DNA of 64,000 bases, taken from positions 3,658,001-3,722,000 of the forward strand of contig OX421964.1 of the NCBI GenBank assembly GCA_949128115.1, in the 5' to 3' direction. This DNA is from Anaspis maculata. Lineage: Eukaryota; Arthropoda; Insecta; Coleoptera; Scraptiidae. Positions within the stretch are counted from its first letter, which is position 1. Each line of letters begins with the position of its first letter. Shown here piece after piece: positions 34,112-45,433 of this stretch. The notes beneath the pieces were generated by a model. It did no database searches and was not told where the DNA came from. It saw nothing but the letters and a program-made list of their open reading frames with translations. The position numbers and the translations under genes are program-made.

Positions 34112-34474
34112 GTATTTATCTACAGAGCAATATTTTTTTATATCGGTTTTATTTTATTTACTCTCGAATTTTCAACGAAAAAGGGCAGTGAACATTTTTA
34201 GAACAACTCAAGAACCCACATCATCAATCAGGCAACCAGTTATAGGTACAATTTCTTTTTAGCAGCAATTTAGAGGAAAAGCAACTCAAGCCAACGAGCG
34301 TATTTCAAGAAAAATTTTGGGTTGGCATGTTCCTCGTTTGCCAATCAGTGTACAGTTATAATCAGGCACATGCCTTCTCATTGGTAAGAACTTGAAAAAA
34401 AGAAAAAGTAATTCTCTCACATTTTTGGAAATTCAATTTGATGCCCTCAACATCCAAGAAAGAAAGAAAGAAAA

Positions 34475-36239
34475 GAAAAACACGCCTTGCTTTCTCACAA
34501 GGCAAGCAAAGAATTGGGTCATTTGACAGCAATATTCAAGAGTGGTTTTTTCTAGTGTTCTCAATCGATATAAATATCAATTTCATCAGGAATGGATAGG
34601 TTGATATATCTTTCAACTATAAGTACTGGTCACAATTTGAAGCGGGTCACCCAAAAAATTGTTTGGTTTTAATTCTCTGTCAATCACTTGAAAATTATCA
34701 GATTTCGAAATAACTCACACCAACTTCAAGAGAAATCCTTTCTATTCCACCATCTGCAAGTGACTGTTGGCACAGCCATATGTTTAATACAGGGTGATAA
34801 AGAATGCTTTGATTTTGTACTTTTTTGCAATGGTACAGGAACTTTCGTGACCACTCTGTAATTTTGAATTTTGCTCTTTTTGGCAACCAATAGTATGAGG
34901 AACTCATTGCTTCTTAGCTTGATGCTCCAGGTTGCATAGTTACAGGAATACGATTTTTTTTTCATGAGGTGATCTTTAGCGCTGAACTGCTTCTAATTTT
35001 TACAGGTGGCTTCAACTATTTAATCAAGTAGGTATTCAAGTTGAGTTGATCAATTTGACAGTTATTAATGTTGCTATAAACAGTTTTTCTCTGAGTTTAG
35101 CAAAAATTACTTTGAAAATTGTAACAATAACAATAACAATAAATGTAACATGGCAATATTGGGAATTATTCTTTAGTGAATAATGAAATCAATACAATGA
35201 TATGGCTAAACTTATCGCCCGATATCAATCCAATTGAGCACATATGGGATGCTCTCCAAAGAAGACTGTCAGCACTACCAGTGCAACTCACTACAAGACA
35301 AGAACTGATTGGATGCTCTAACCGCGAAATGGAGAGAAATCCCTGTGGCAACTATCAATAACCTGTTCAAAGGTATGTTCAGATCCTACCTAAAAGTAGT
35401 GCAGTCCAGACCAGGTCCAAATTTCTTTTGAAATATTTTACCCCGTTCATTTCCATTGCCCATAATTTAAATCTAATTAAAAAAATGTTGGTATAAATTA
35501 ACGTGATAAAATAACTCAATAAGAAAAAAAAAACATATTTTCGTAACTAAGCAACGTAGAGCATCAAACTAAGAATCAATGAGTTCCTCATACTATTGGT
35601 TACCAAATACAGCAAAATCCAAAATTACAGGGTGACCACGAAAGTTCCTGTACCATTGCAAAAAAGTATAAAATTACAAGGCATCCTTTATCATCCTGTA
35701 TTAAACATATCGCTGTCACGAGCCATCAAGCACTTGCAGATAGTGAAAGTAGGAGGATTTATCTTGAAGCTGGTGTGAGTTATGTCAAAATCTGACGATT
35801 TTCAAGTGATTGACAGAGATTAAAAACCGACCATTTTTTTGGGTGACCCACTTCAAATTGTGACCAGTATATATTGAATCGGACCGAATCTCGGAATGTA
35901 TTAGAAACTACAAAAAATCAGACTTTCTCAACTGGCATGTTCAAGGTAGTGGGCTAGGCCGAGCTGTTTGGATCGCATTTGATGGCCGATTCTAGAATCA
36001 CGCCAACTAGAAAAACCGGTGCCAACTTCCGTCCGCTTGGAAATCTGGTTATTGGTAGTTTCTAATACATTTCGATATTCTTTTTCATTTAATTTAGTTG
36101 AAAGATAGTTCAACCTATCCATTCGTAATGAAATTGATATGCATATCGATAGAGAACTCCAGAAAATCGGCTGTTGAATACTGCTGTCAAATAGCACATC
36201 TCTCTACTTGTCTTCTGAGAAAGCAAGGGGTGTTTTTCA
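34475..36239. mobile_element. Long inverted repeat with Tc1-type transposase relic in the loop
   Basis: AAACACGCCTTGCTTTCTC at the left is mirrored by GAGAAAGCAAGGGGTGTTTTT at the right. The arms pair over about 34475-34930 and 35559-36239, with a non-paired stretch at about 35880-36040 in the right arm. Inside the arms, CAGGGTG at 34790-34796 and CATCCTG at 35692-35698, each next to TA, sit symmetrically. The 630-nt loop holds a transposase fragment (35170-35440). Confidence 0.85.
35170..35440 (+). pseudogene. Tc1/mariner transposase C-terminal fragment
   Basis: The frame at 35176-35361 reads WLNLSPDINPIEHIWDALQR, the signature around the last catalytic acidic residue of Tc1-type DDE transposases (SPDLNPIEHLWD). 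A shift near 35310 moves the tail into another frame, which continues WREIPVATINNLFKGMF, the typical W..IP...I..L..S segment that follows. Only about 80 of roughly 340 residues survive, and the N-terminal DNA-binding domain is absent. Confidence 0.88.
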
Positions 36240-36368
36240 TAAGACAAATATATTATGGAAGCCCATCATAATCTCTCAATGCCTCAGAAGTCAAACTGCA
36301 TTTTGCTTATGAAGCAAATAAAACGTCGCTAGCTCTTGGTCTAAGACGGAAATACGTAAGAACGTTAG

Positions 36369-36396
36369 TTAGATAGATAGATAGATAGATAGATAT
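36369..36396. repeat. (TAGA)n microsatellite
   Basis: About seven TAGA units followed by TATATTATC. The surrounding 36420-36510 is rich in AATAA and AAATAAATA. Confidence 0.92.
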
Positions 36397-37975
36397 ATTA
36401 TCAATGTTTCTGCATACAAGTGCTTACATACGTCAAAAGAAATAATAAACAATAATAACAACAAATAAATAAATAAAGAAATAAATATACAATAAATAAA
36501 TATATATGTACAAGTAACATGATCCGATTTCGCAACAATGTGCATATAATCAATTAAAAAGAGCCCACAAAGGGACCCCGCACGATTCTTATGGAAAATG
36601 GCTCCCGGTTAAATTCTCTGAATTTTTGATATGTTGTAGCTCATGAGATACTAATCAAATACCGTGAACTCCAAACTCAAATAATAGACAGTTTTTTACC
36701 CACAGGGGGTTGAAGTTGGAGGTTTTGACGGCTTCAAAATGATATTATGACGTTAATAAGAGCTTTTTATTTGGTTTCTCTTCAAGTTGTGTTTCATGCT
36801 AAATGTATTTATTTGACAGAAAAATATCAACCCCCTCCTCCACCCCCAACCCCTATCTACCATCATGAAATTCGAGATTACTTCCGAAAGCCATGCGGAA
36901 GGCCTCTGTGATTTAAATTATGAATTTTGACATGAAAATTATTTTCCACCCCTAATGTTGGGGTGCCGATTTTCCAATTTTCTTTGGTTAATTTGGCTGA
37001 AATTTTGGTATTGTGTACTTCTAATTCTGCTGAACAAAAAGTTCTCATACTAAAACTTATTCCTATGAGCAGTTTCTGTTCTGCAGGGGACTGAAGTTCA
37101 ATATTTATGCCCTCAAATCTTCAACTTCAGTCCCCTGTAAAACAAAGGGGACTGAATGTCCATAGGAATAAGTTTTGGCAAGAAAACTTTTTGTTCAGCA
37201 GAATTAGAAGTACACAATACCAAAAATTTAGCCAAATTAACCGAAAAAAATTGGAAAATCGGCACCCCAACATTAGGGGTGGAAAATAATTTATACGTCA
37301 AAACTCATAATTCAAAACACAGAAGCCATCTGCATGGCTTTTAAGAGTAGTCTCGAATTTTGTGGTGGTATATAGGGGATGGGGGTGGGGGAGGGGGTTG
37401 ATATTTTTCTGTCAAATAAATACATTTAGCATGAAACACGACTTGAAGAGAAACCAAATAGAAAGCTTTTATTGAAATCAGAATATCATTTTTAAGCCGT
37501 CAAAACCTCCAACTTCAACCCCCTGTGGGTAAAAAACTGTCCATTATTTGAGTTTGGGGTTCACGGTATTTGATTAGTATCTCAAGAGCTACAACCCACT
37601 CAGCAAGAAAACATCTCTGTAACATCACTTAGATGTTCAAGTCACAACTGCGATGTTAACAAAAAAAGTCTCTGCGATGTTAAGTGGACATCTCTGTTAC
37701 CTCTTATGTCCGGGTAATTAGAACATGAGTGAGATATCTCAAAGATGTCCAAATGTGACATACTATCTACATCGCTATTCCACATCTAGTAGATATCACT
37801 TTTTGACGTACATATAACGTCGCATTTTGGATGTCTATTTTTAAATAAAAATTGATTTTTCACCACTTTTCAACATAGTTTTATGTCATAGGAGGTTCCG
37901 CACCTATTTCTATTAATTTTTACAATCTATACAGCACGTTTTTTCCCCAAGAAAAGTTGTTCTTCTATTGGCGTA

Positions 37976-38055
37976 CTCCGGAGGATTCGAACCTGGATCT
38001 CCACAGGTGATAGTTAGAGACACTGCTGCCGATTCGTCTAAGCTACCAACTTGTC
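37976..38055 (-). mobile_element. tRNA-like SINE head
   Basis: Minus strand: GTTGGTAGCTTAGACG (A-box-like, 38030-38050) and AGGTTCGAATCC (perfect B box, 37983-37994), with spacing normal for a tRNA plus variable arm. The ends do not form an acceptor stem, so it is a tRNA-derived promoter rather than a tRNA gene. Confidence 0.6.
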
Positions 38056-38104
38056 TAATACAGTATATTTAAACAGCGAACTTGATGTTCTGGGATATTT
38101 CTCG

Positions 38105-38400
38105 TGATATTTCATTAGGACTCCAAACGATACACCGAACCCAAAGAGCCTGGCTGGGGCTCGAAACGTTACAGCAAGACACAAGGGGCTCCGTTGGGGC
38201 CCCGGACGTTACAATAAGACATAAACGGGAGTCATCAAAGTATTCGAAAGCACAATAAGACAAAATGGGCTCATTTTGGGGCTTCGAATAACACAAGAGC
38301 AGACACAAGAGTTCACCAGAGGTGCGAAAGCCCGACAAAATGCAAGAGGGCCCAGTAGGCTTTCGAAGAACACATAAAGGCTGTTCTGGCATCACACACA
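38105..38400. repeat. GC-rich degenerate minisatellite
   Basis: Five or six units of roughly 45-60 bp, each with GGGGCTC or GGGGCTTCGAA followed by ACA(A/C)(A/T)AAGACA or ACACAAGA. Word use recalls the minisatellite in the 1.06-kb repeat, without a clear alignment. Confidence 0.6.
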
Positions 38401-38805
38401 TGGAATAGGGGGCACAACTATCAATTAAATATTTTCCGACACACGAAGCTCAGCGATGACAGCCCGCGAAATTTGAAAAATCTCTGTGACTACGTCTCAT
38501 TGACGTCAGTGAGATGTTACACTTCGATCAGTTGAAAGAAGTAACAATGTTACGTCCGGGAGATGTCTCATGTGTGATGTTCAATTTAAGTTCATTTCGA
38601 AACATCTCTCAGACATTACATCGTATAACATCGCGGATGAACATCTCATAGATGTGGAAGTAACGTTCATTGCGATGTTATTTTGTGACATGATTGAGAT
38701 CATCTCATTTATGAAACATGACATGCTATGCTGAGTGGGAACATATCAAAAATTCAGGGAATTTAACCGGGAGCCATTTTCCATAAGAATCGTGCGGGGT
38801 CCTTT

Positions 38806-40485
38806 CAACATAACCTTTTTTTCTCAAATGTGTGCTGCAAAAACTCCTGGTAGCTGTAAAACGCCCCTGATAAGAGAATGTCCCTGACTGCCGCAACAAA
38901 AGCCTCAGTCGACAAATTGCGTACTTCCAGTGGGAGAGAGTTGAAGGCTTTTAGAAACAAGACGTTTGGTCCATTTTGAGCTTTTTTCAGTCTGCAGTAA
39001 GGGATTGATAAATTATACCTAAATCGGGTATTTTTTGAATGAATATCATTGTTTGTTTGAAACTTGTCCTCGTTCATTTTGATATATTTCAATCCCTCAA
39101 AAATATACAGCGATGGGAAGGTCATGATTCCGTGCTGAATAAAAGCAGTCTTGCAATCTTCCCTGTAACCCAAATCTGACAAAATTCGTACAGCTTTTCT
39201 CTGTGAACGGAAAACTCGGTGACAGTCTGCGGCATGTCCCCACAATGTTAACCCAAAAACCATTACACTTTGAAACAGGGAAAAATAGGCAGTCCTCAGG
39301 GTGCTCAACGGAACCTCGTCCCTTAAATTTCTTAGCAAAAAAATTGTGCTGCTCAATCTTTGAGTTATCATGTTCACGTGATATTTCCATGTCAAGGACG
39401 AGTCCAGCCGAACACCCAGAAAACGAACGTCAGTGGCTTCTCCCTCGAAACCCCTAGCGTCTCTCAAAGTGAATGTCATAGTCTCAGTTTTGTCCCTATT
39501 CAGCTTCAGTTTATTCCTAGTGAACCAATTCTCAGCGTCTGACAGCGCCTCGCACGACCCCGGTATCAGATTTTTTTTTATCATCCGTTTGTACGAAAAT
39601 TGTCGAGTCGTCGGCATAGAGGAGACAGTCCATGCCCTGTCCCGCTACGGAGAAGTCATTCATGAAAACTATGAATAATAAAGGGCCCAAGATGGATCCT
39701 TGAGGTACTCCAACAGTCATCAATTGACGTTCAGATAGGACCCCACCAGACAGGACACTTTGATATCTCCTCGCAAGATAATCCGTCATGATTTCGACGC
39801 TCCTTTCCTCAAAACCATACTTTTTGATTTTTTTGATTAGAAAGTCGTGCGAGACGCAGTCAAACGCCTTACTGAGGTCAAGAAAGATCGCCCTGGTGTA
39901 TTTCGAGTTCTCAAAGCCGTCCAGTATGATGTCCACCAGCCTTAACAAGCCTGTAGTGACACTGCGGCCACGTCGGAATCCATGTTGTGCTGTATTGAAT
40001 ATTTCATTCGACTCGAAATAGTCAGCAATTTGAACCGCCATGCACTTCTCTAAAACCTTCGAAAGAACAGGTAGTAATGATATCGGGCGATAGTTATTTA
40101 CATCATTTATATCTCCCTTCTCATGTATTGGAATCACCAAGGCATGCTTGAGACTGTAGGGAATTTACCAAACGCAAAACACTGATTGATTAATTTTGTT
40201 AAAGGCAGCACTATGAGATCAATTACAATTTTTATTATTTGGACACTAAGTCCGTGTATATCTTTGCTTTTTGAGTTCTTCAGTCCTACAAGCACATCTC
40301 TTACTTCAATGAAGCTCACCTCCCTGAAATTGAATTTCCTAAAACGGGATGTGTCTATGTGACTCAAAATTTCATCTGGCTCGTCCCCAATCCCACCAAT
40401 TTTATCCATGATATCATCTGCAACATTGGCGAAGTAATCATTGAATTCTTCCGATGCTATACGATGGTCATCACATTTTTTAGCT
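38806..40485 (-). pseudogene. Antisense LINE reverse transcriptase, three broken frames
   Basis: Minus-strand non-LTR reverse transcriptase of Jockey/CR1-like type. From 5' to 3': an upstream segment (IASEEFNDYFANVADDIMDK), a frame at 40409-40134, a frame at 40140-39532 with NYRPISLLPVLSKVLEKC, HGFRRGRSVTTG, the first catalytic LDLSKAFDCVSHD, GVPQGSILGPLLF and LLYADDSTIF (YADD at 39606-39617), and a frame at 39617-38805 with FLGVRLDSSLTW and the C-terminal thumb. Frameshifts lie near 40137 and 39550-39610. No endonuclease domain follows upstream, so it is 5'-truncated. It reads against the host gene. The 3' end abuts the palindrome ending at 38802. Confidence 0.92.
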
Positions 40486-40489
40486 ACTT

Positions 40490-40779
40490 TTCTTGAACAG
40501 TATCTTGATCAGTTTTCAGTGTCCATCGACGTTGAAATCGATGGACACTCCTGCAAACACTGCGGAGTAACAGGAAAAGCAGACCACTTCCGTCACTCAG
40601 AAATTGCTATGGGGAACCCACTGGAAACAAGAGATGCTGAGCTTCTCATCTTGGTGAGAAATGAGGAGAAAAACATGAAAAAAGGAATATTCGGGATGTT
40701 CAGAGACAGATACCCTGAGCTGACAGCTCGACGGCAAACTGACGAGCATGAAAAACGTTACAATGGGGTACTTGCCTAA
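40490..40779 (+). CDS. Unassigned open frame, about 95 codons
   Basis: The frame continues from the antisense LINE into sequence with good coding character: CKHCGVTGKADHFRHSEIAM, then NEEKNMKKGIFGMFRDRYPE and ending EKRYNGVLA. It has no recognisable domain. The CKHC...H pair could be the remains of a zinc knuckle. It lies in cyclase intron 3 without splice support and is more likely part of a transposon (perhaps related to the ORF1 relic 1 kb downstream) than a host exon. Confidence 0.3.
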
Positions 40780-41796
40780 TTTTTTTTTATTGGCTTAATC
40801 GATAGTATGGTTGAAAATAATGTACCCGTATTTTTTCTTTTTCCTAAATTCCCAAAATTGCGGCCGCAATACGTATTTTAAAAATATATTTGTGACGTCA
40901 CAAATATATTAGATATAGAACATAGAAGGACTCTTTTTCCTCGTTGGGTTGGCAATGATAAAACGTCGCCAAGGTGCCGTTTTCAAACAACAAGATCTGA
41001 GTCTGACTGACAACGTCAAACCGCCGACCGTAATTTCTTCTTGTGCCCTTTTTTGCCTTTGACTGCTTTGCTTGCTTTGCTTTGATCGAGGCTTTGATCT
41101 ACGCGGTAAGTACCTACTCGTTTTGTTCATTTCTTGTTCAACCTAACTAGTCTCTTCTTTAGTCTTCAGTGCTGTCCACCTAAAAGCCTTTCGCATGCTT
41201 TGTCACCCGTGCTCTGACCTGGCTGACCCTCGGCTTCATTTCGGACATCAGTGTTCCCGCTCCCCACATTTTATTTGGAGATCCATCGCGTCCTCCCCAC
41301 ATGGATCTCTTGTAGCTCTAAAGTATTACCTATCCGGAATTGTATGCTAATGATGAACCTATAAAAGCTCACTGTTCATTTTCAGCCTCTTATTTCTGTG
41401 CTATTGGTGATCCTCCAGATTTTCCCCTGGAAATAAATTATCTCGACTGAGACAGTGTTATAAGAGGTTTCTGGAGTCAGTTTCTTCGAAACCTTGTTCG
41501 ACTTTATTGTCTACATGCTCATGGTAAGAGAATTCGATAGGAAACCGGTTTTGCGATAGCATGTTCAAAATGACAGTGTCACAATGACATCTATGAATGA
41601 CATCCCTGACATCCTTGATTATTCCATTGTCACACAGTCAGACCAACCCCACTCAAAATCCCTGTCCTGGCGCGAAGCTTTTAGGAGGATTTTTCAAATT
41701 CGTTTTTTTCTGTAGAAAACGACGGGATTTTTGTGAAATTTTCAGTAGAGTCCCCTTATCACTTATACTAGCAATCAAAAGTATTTCCAGCTAAAT
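40780..41796. other. Intronic stretch between transposon relics
   Basis: No gene was supported. A CTTTGACTGCTTTGCTTGCTTTG run occurs near 41057-41083. Confidence 0.4.
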
Positions 41797-42830
41797 CTAT
41801 TCCATTGGCAAGTACCCCATTACGGAGGTAGCTGGAGAAAAAATAACAAAACTCGCAGAATATGGAAAGCTACAATCGAAGATGAAGAAGACACTTCCTG
41901 GCTGTGGAAAGAGCTGGAGAAAAAGATGCAGACGGAAGACGACAGCGTCACTGTGACCATGCCAAAAACTGACAGTAGAGTCACAGAACAACTGAGGAAA
42001 GAAATCGAGACTGCCCTGAAAAACTCGAACATTGAAATCAAAATTCACGTACCAAAACGTACACAAGAATCTCACGTCTCTAAAGCATGAAACGAGACAA
42101 TTATTGTGGCAACAAAGGGTACGAGCTACAGAGAGGTGCTGCAGAAAATAAAGACCAACGTCAACGTTGAAACTTTCGATGTCAAAATAAAAGAAGTCAG
42201 AAAAACCAAAGAGGGAAACCTTCTTGTCAGTCTGGGAGAGCAGAGCAGAGAAGAGCAGAGCAGAGACACTGGCTAAGATTCTCAAAGAAGTGATAGGTGA
42301 ACAACAAATACGCCACAGACAAGAAGAAGCTGACCATCCGGGACTTAACGAGCTGGTGACAGAGGAAGAACTGAACACGAAAATCACGGAGCTTATGGGA
42401 GATGGAGGCAAGGCTGTTCTCAAGAGCCTGAGAACTCCCGAGAGTGGGACGCAAGTCGCTACGATCGAAGTGGGGAAGGAATCTTTCTACAAGGTAGCTC
42501 AAGCCAACGGAAGAATAAAAGTAGGCTGGAACAACTGCCGAATCAGCGGAAAGCCCGAAGCCAACAGATGATTTCGTTGTTGGAAAAAAGGCCACATGGC
42601 TCATAATTGTAAAGGTATAATTTTATACCTTTACAACAATTATAATTTGTATAATTGTCAAACCTTTTTCATAACTGCTGCAGGAAGGGTTATCACGTGG
42701 GAGAGTGTGAAGCTCCTCCGTGGTGCCCGTGGTGCAGGCAAGAGGGACACAGAACGACATACCAAGGCTGTGAAGCGGACAAGGAGAAGAAGGGAGCTTA
42801 TACCCCAGAAAAAAATTAGGTAGTAAAAAA
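41797..42830 (+). pseudogene. LINE ORF1 (gag-like) relic with CCHC knuckles
   Basis: Broken + strand frames encode a charged coiled-coil-like region (41870-42090 and 42100-42250), then KESFYKVAQANGRIKVGWNNC, then FRCWKKGHMAHNC (about 42570-42612) and CPWCRQEGHRTTYQGC (about 42721-42770). The latter two are zinc knuckles of the C-X2-C-X4-H type seen in ORF1 of R1/Jockey-clade elements. The first cysteine of knuckle 1 is replaced by a TGA at about 42568. Between the knuckles lies an AT-rich insertion with the hairpin AAAGGTATAATTTTATACCTTT (42611-42632). Other stops lie near 42088 and 42272. ORF1 identity is clear; the clade is inferred. Confidence 0.78.
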
Positions 42831-43115
42831 CTCGATGAAGCGAGAACAGAAGAAGAAGAAGACATGGAAGATCTCACCGAAGAAAGACATACGGAAGAAG
42901 CACAAACGTACAGAAGATGACAAAGACAAAAATGAACTCGCCAACCTCTCACCGAAGTAATGCTAACGCGGTTCCGGTGAAGAGGGTTAACCTCTGGCAC
43001 AAGAGGTTTTTGGTGGGTACTCGGTAACAGGATGTTACGACGAGAGCCCCACACTCTGTGCGGTAACGCATTCACCCCTTAGGAAAAAAAAGGTCAGGTC
43101 AGGTCAAAGGTCAGG
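42831..43115 (+). mobile_element. Presumed 3' region of the ORF1-only LINE
   Basis: The ORF1 frame trails into a Lys/Glu-rich, purine-rich stretch, then about 120 bp with GGTTTTTGGTGGGTACTCGG and TGTTACGACGAGAGCCCCACA, then an (AGGTC)n run at 43091-43115. From memory such a block resembles LINE 3' UTRs in insects. No ORF2 (reverse transcriptase) lies between ORF1 and this block. Confidence 0.45.
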
Positions 43116-44519
43116 TGAAAAATATAGTCGATCCATCTGCCAAGTTCCCAGTGTGTTCTGTTGTAGAATTGAGGGTTGAGGTTTTGCAAGTCAAGAGTTT
43201 TTGAGGCATTAGGCGGAACAGTATTTTTATTTGTGTTGCTAAATGCCTACACTTTTTTTGAGGAAGCGGAAAAAGGGCTATCCGTAAACACTTTTGAGAC
43301 AGAATAGTATACACCTTCTCATCTATCCCAAAGTATTTTGACCGAAGTTGCGCCATGTTGAAGTACACAGTTGAAACTTCGGCACTGGCTCTTGAACATT
43401 TTCCAACAATTTTTTCTTCAATTTCCCCGGAATTTCCCTGTGTTGAGAATGTAAAACAGACCTGAGTTATCGAAACCGGACCTAAATGACGGAGCTTAAA
43501 GTGGAGTCGTAATGGACGATCTGAACAATAAGATGATTTGGGAAAAGATTTGAGGCTTTCCCGGAAAATTCGAATTTTTAAAATATTCAATTTCATCCAA
43601 ACTATTTTCGATCTTCTCGTGATGCCAGTTCAAGATCGTTCACCTTCATCCATGTACCAATGCGTCTGACTGCCTCACTCGCTTTTCTTTTCACATATTT
43701 TGGTTCCTTGTGAAAAACTGCGAATTCCCAACTTTTTAGCTTGTGAACAGATTTATACCAACTTCTCTTGAACAAAGGGTAAGTGATTCTTGAACATTTC
43801 CAGGCAATTTCTCTCGGAATTCTCTAAGTTTTCCGAGAGTTTCCCACTTTGACCGGACTCAAACGATGAATCCCTCATTAGAGAAAATATATCAATTCTC
43901 TAATCTTTTTTTCAAATTATAACTTAAAATTCCCATCAGTTCTTTGCTACTCTTCGGGGGAGCTTTGGAGGTATACAACCAACTTTTTTTCAATGACAAA
44001 ATAAAGAATAAAACACAAAATCGGGCTCGATTTGGCTTCGTTCTGGTGGTGTTCTGATAAAAATGTTCACGTCTCTGAAATTACTCATTTGCAGCTCAGA
44101 AGCATCGGCCGGTCGGTGAGTGTACCTACCTCGAGCAATGATGATTAATACGGGCATTATGTTTACCTGACGTCATGCAACCTCGGGTTTTGTGATGACA
44201 ACTCAAATATTATAATTCTCTCTTCATGAAGTGGGCCCACTTAAAAATTGAATGTTCAAGTTTGTGAATTCATAACTTTGAAAGGAATTAGTCAGTCGTT
44301 ATATGTTTTTGGCAGTGGGAAGCTCGTTTTTTGGCAGTAAGTGTGTTTTGTTTCCTGGATTTTTCATCACCACCATTATGTGCTATACAGGGTGAAAACT
44401 TCAATCATTGAATTTTCAGTCAGGCCAGCTCTTGCTGATCAAGAAACTGCATTAGTTCAGATTAAATACTACGACTATGACTGCTACCGTTGCTAATCAG
44501 TGTGGTTTTTTTGTTTCAG
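43116..44519. other. 3' part of cyclase intron 3
   Basis: The minus-strand open frame of 161 codons at 43111-43596 has no recognisable motif and is probably chance. A TATACAGGGTGAAAAC motif lies at 44391-44406 without a nearby partner. The intron ends at TTTTTTTGTTTCAG (44519). Confidence 0.45.
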
Positions 44520-44611
44520 TGCTGCTGGCCGTTTTGTCTAAACCGGCCATGAACGAAGTCTACCTTATCATCATTTCCTACTTCATCTTAGTCACATTTC
44601 TAACGTTAGAG
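44520..44611 (+). CDS. ADCY5/6-like: Adenylate cyclase type 5/6-like, exon with transmembrane helix 3
   Basis: A 92-bp exon between the acceptor TTGTTTCAG and the donor GTGAGG. Its first two bases complete the split codon from 34111 (phase 1), and 30 codons follow: VLLAVLSKPAMNEVYLIIIS and then YFILVTFLTLE. It finishes helix 2, crosses a short loop and provides helix 3 of the M1 domain. It ends in phase 0, matching the exon at 48606. Length and hydrophobic pattern agree with ADCY5/6 between helices 2 and 4. Confidence 0.93.
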
Positions 44612-45433
44612 GTGAGGACATAAATTTTTCAACAATTTACAATTTCATTCTTATTCCGAAACTGCCGGGAAACTCCCACAAAAAAAAAATCCTTTACATA
44701 AATACCGCCTGAACCAGAGCCAGGAACCCGACGATTTTAATTAAAACTTTGTGATGGCTTCTTTAACATGTTTTACACAGAGAATCTCCTTCCACTTGCA
44801 CACGCAAGAGAAGTTCGTAAAACTTTTCTCTTCCGTAAAATGAAACTTCGGACCCAGTCACCTGATGATGAAGCTGGAAATTGTGCTCGAAAAGTGAATC
44901 AATGAAAAAAAAATCTCCCAGGAAACACATCTTTTACAATTTGGCTTTTTCCACCGGTTCGCTCGCGTAGACCGAAACACGTGGCAGCAGCGCGAATTTT
45001 TTCCAAATTCTGATATGTACTTTTTTGTAGGCGACGTTGTGCCGACGTTTAATTAAATTCTCATTTGAGAGCTTTTTTCTTGTTGCCTCTGGTAGAAGAG
45101 AGAAGCATTTCCAGCTTTTCATCAAATCTTTAATTAAAAGGAATATTGAACGTATGTTGCGAAGACTCGGCGCAAGCAAATTGATTGAAGCTTAGTCGAT
45201 AAATTGGCAATATACCTGCCTCATAAGCACACTTTGTGTTTGGTTTGCTTCGCGTTCAGGGCCGGACTGAGTCAAAGTGTATACCTAGTCGCGTCCTTCA
45301 AGCGAAATTGAGAGCGTTACTCCAAAATAATCTCACGCGATCCTGCAACTTCTGGGAAGAATACGAAACTTCAGCGTTTTTTAGTCTACAAACTGAGGTT
45401 GTGCTTCCTTTTCGGTCGACGCATACTTGCACT
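44612..45433. other. 5' part of cyclase intron 4
   Basis: No gene was recognised. The last 65 bases (about 45369-45433, ending GGTCGACGCATACTTGCACT) are duplicated at about 48258-48323 on the far side of the repeat array. Confidence 0.5.

Larger units (their letters stand above)
37595..38739. mobile_element. 1.1-kb TIR element inserted in the right arm of the palindrome
   Basis: The termini CCCACTCAGCA and TGCTGAGTGGG are perfect 11-bp inverses. Comparison with the intact left arm (CTACAACATATC) shows the empty site. The duplication is AA with 11-bp termini, or AAC if the first C belongs to the flank. Near both ends are repeated ACATCTC/GAGATGT and ACATCGC words. The middle contains a tRNA-like head on the minus strand and a GC-rich minisatellite. 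No transposase. Confidence 0.78.
36573..38802. mobile_element. Palindromic element with 54-bp TIR core, interrupted by a 1.1-kb insertion
   Basis: GGACCCCGCACGATTCTTAT at the left is mirrored by ATAAGAATCGTGCGGGGTCC at 38783-38802. The arms run 36573-37083 and 37138-37594 plus 38740-38802, the last part displaced by the element at 37595-38739. The centre (37084-37137) is a 15-bp perfect inverted repeat, CAGGGGACTGAAGTT and its inverse, around 24 nt. No coding sequence. Confidence 0.88.

Noticed and set aside
41797..42423. 208-codon minus-strand open frame
   Set aside because: It is the antisense shadow of the ORF1 relic, whose + strand reading gives zinc knuckles.
43111..43596. 161-codon minus-strand open frame
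   Set aside because: No motif, lies in an intron, and shares degenerate words with neighbouring non-coding DNA.
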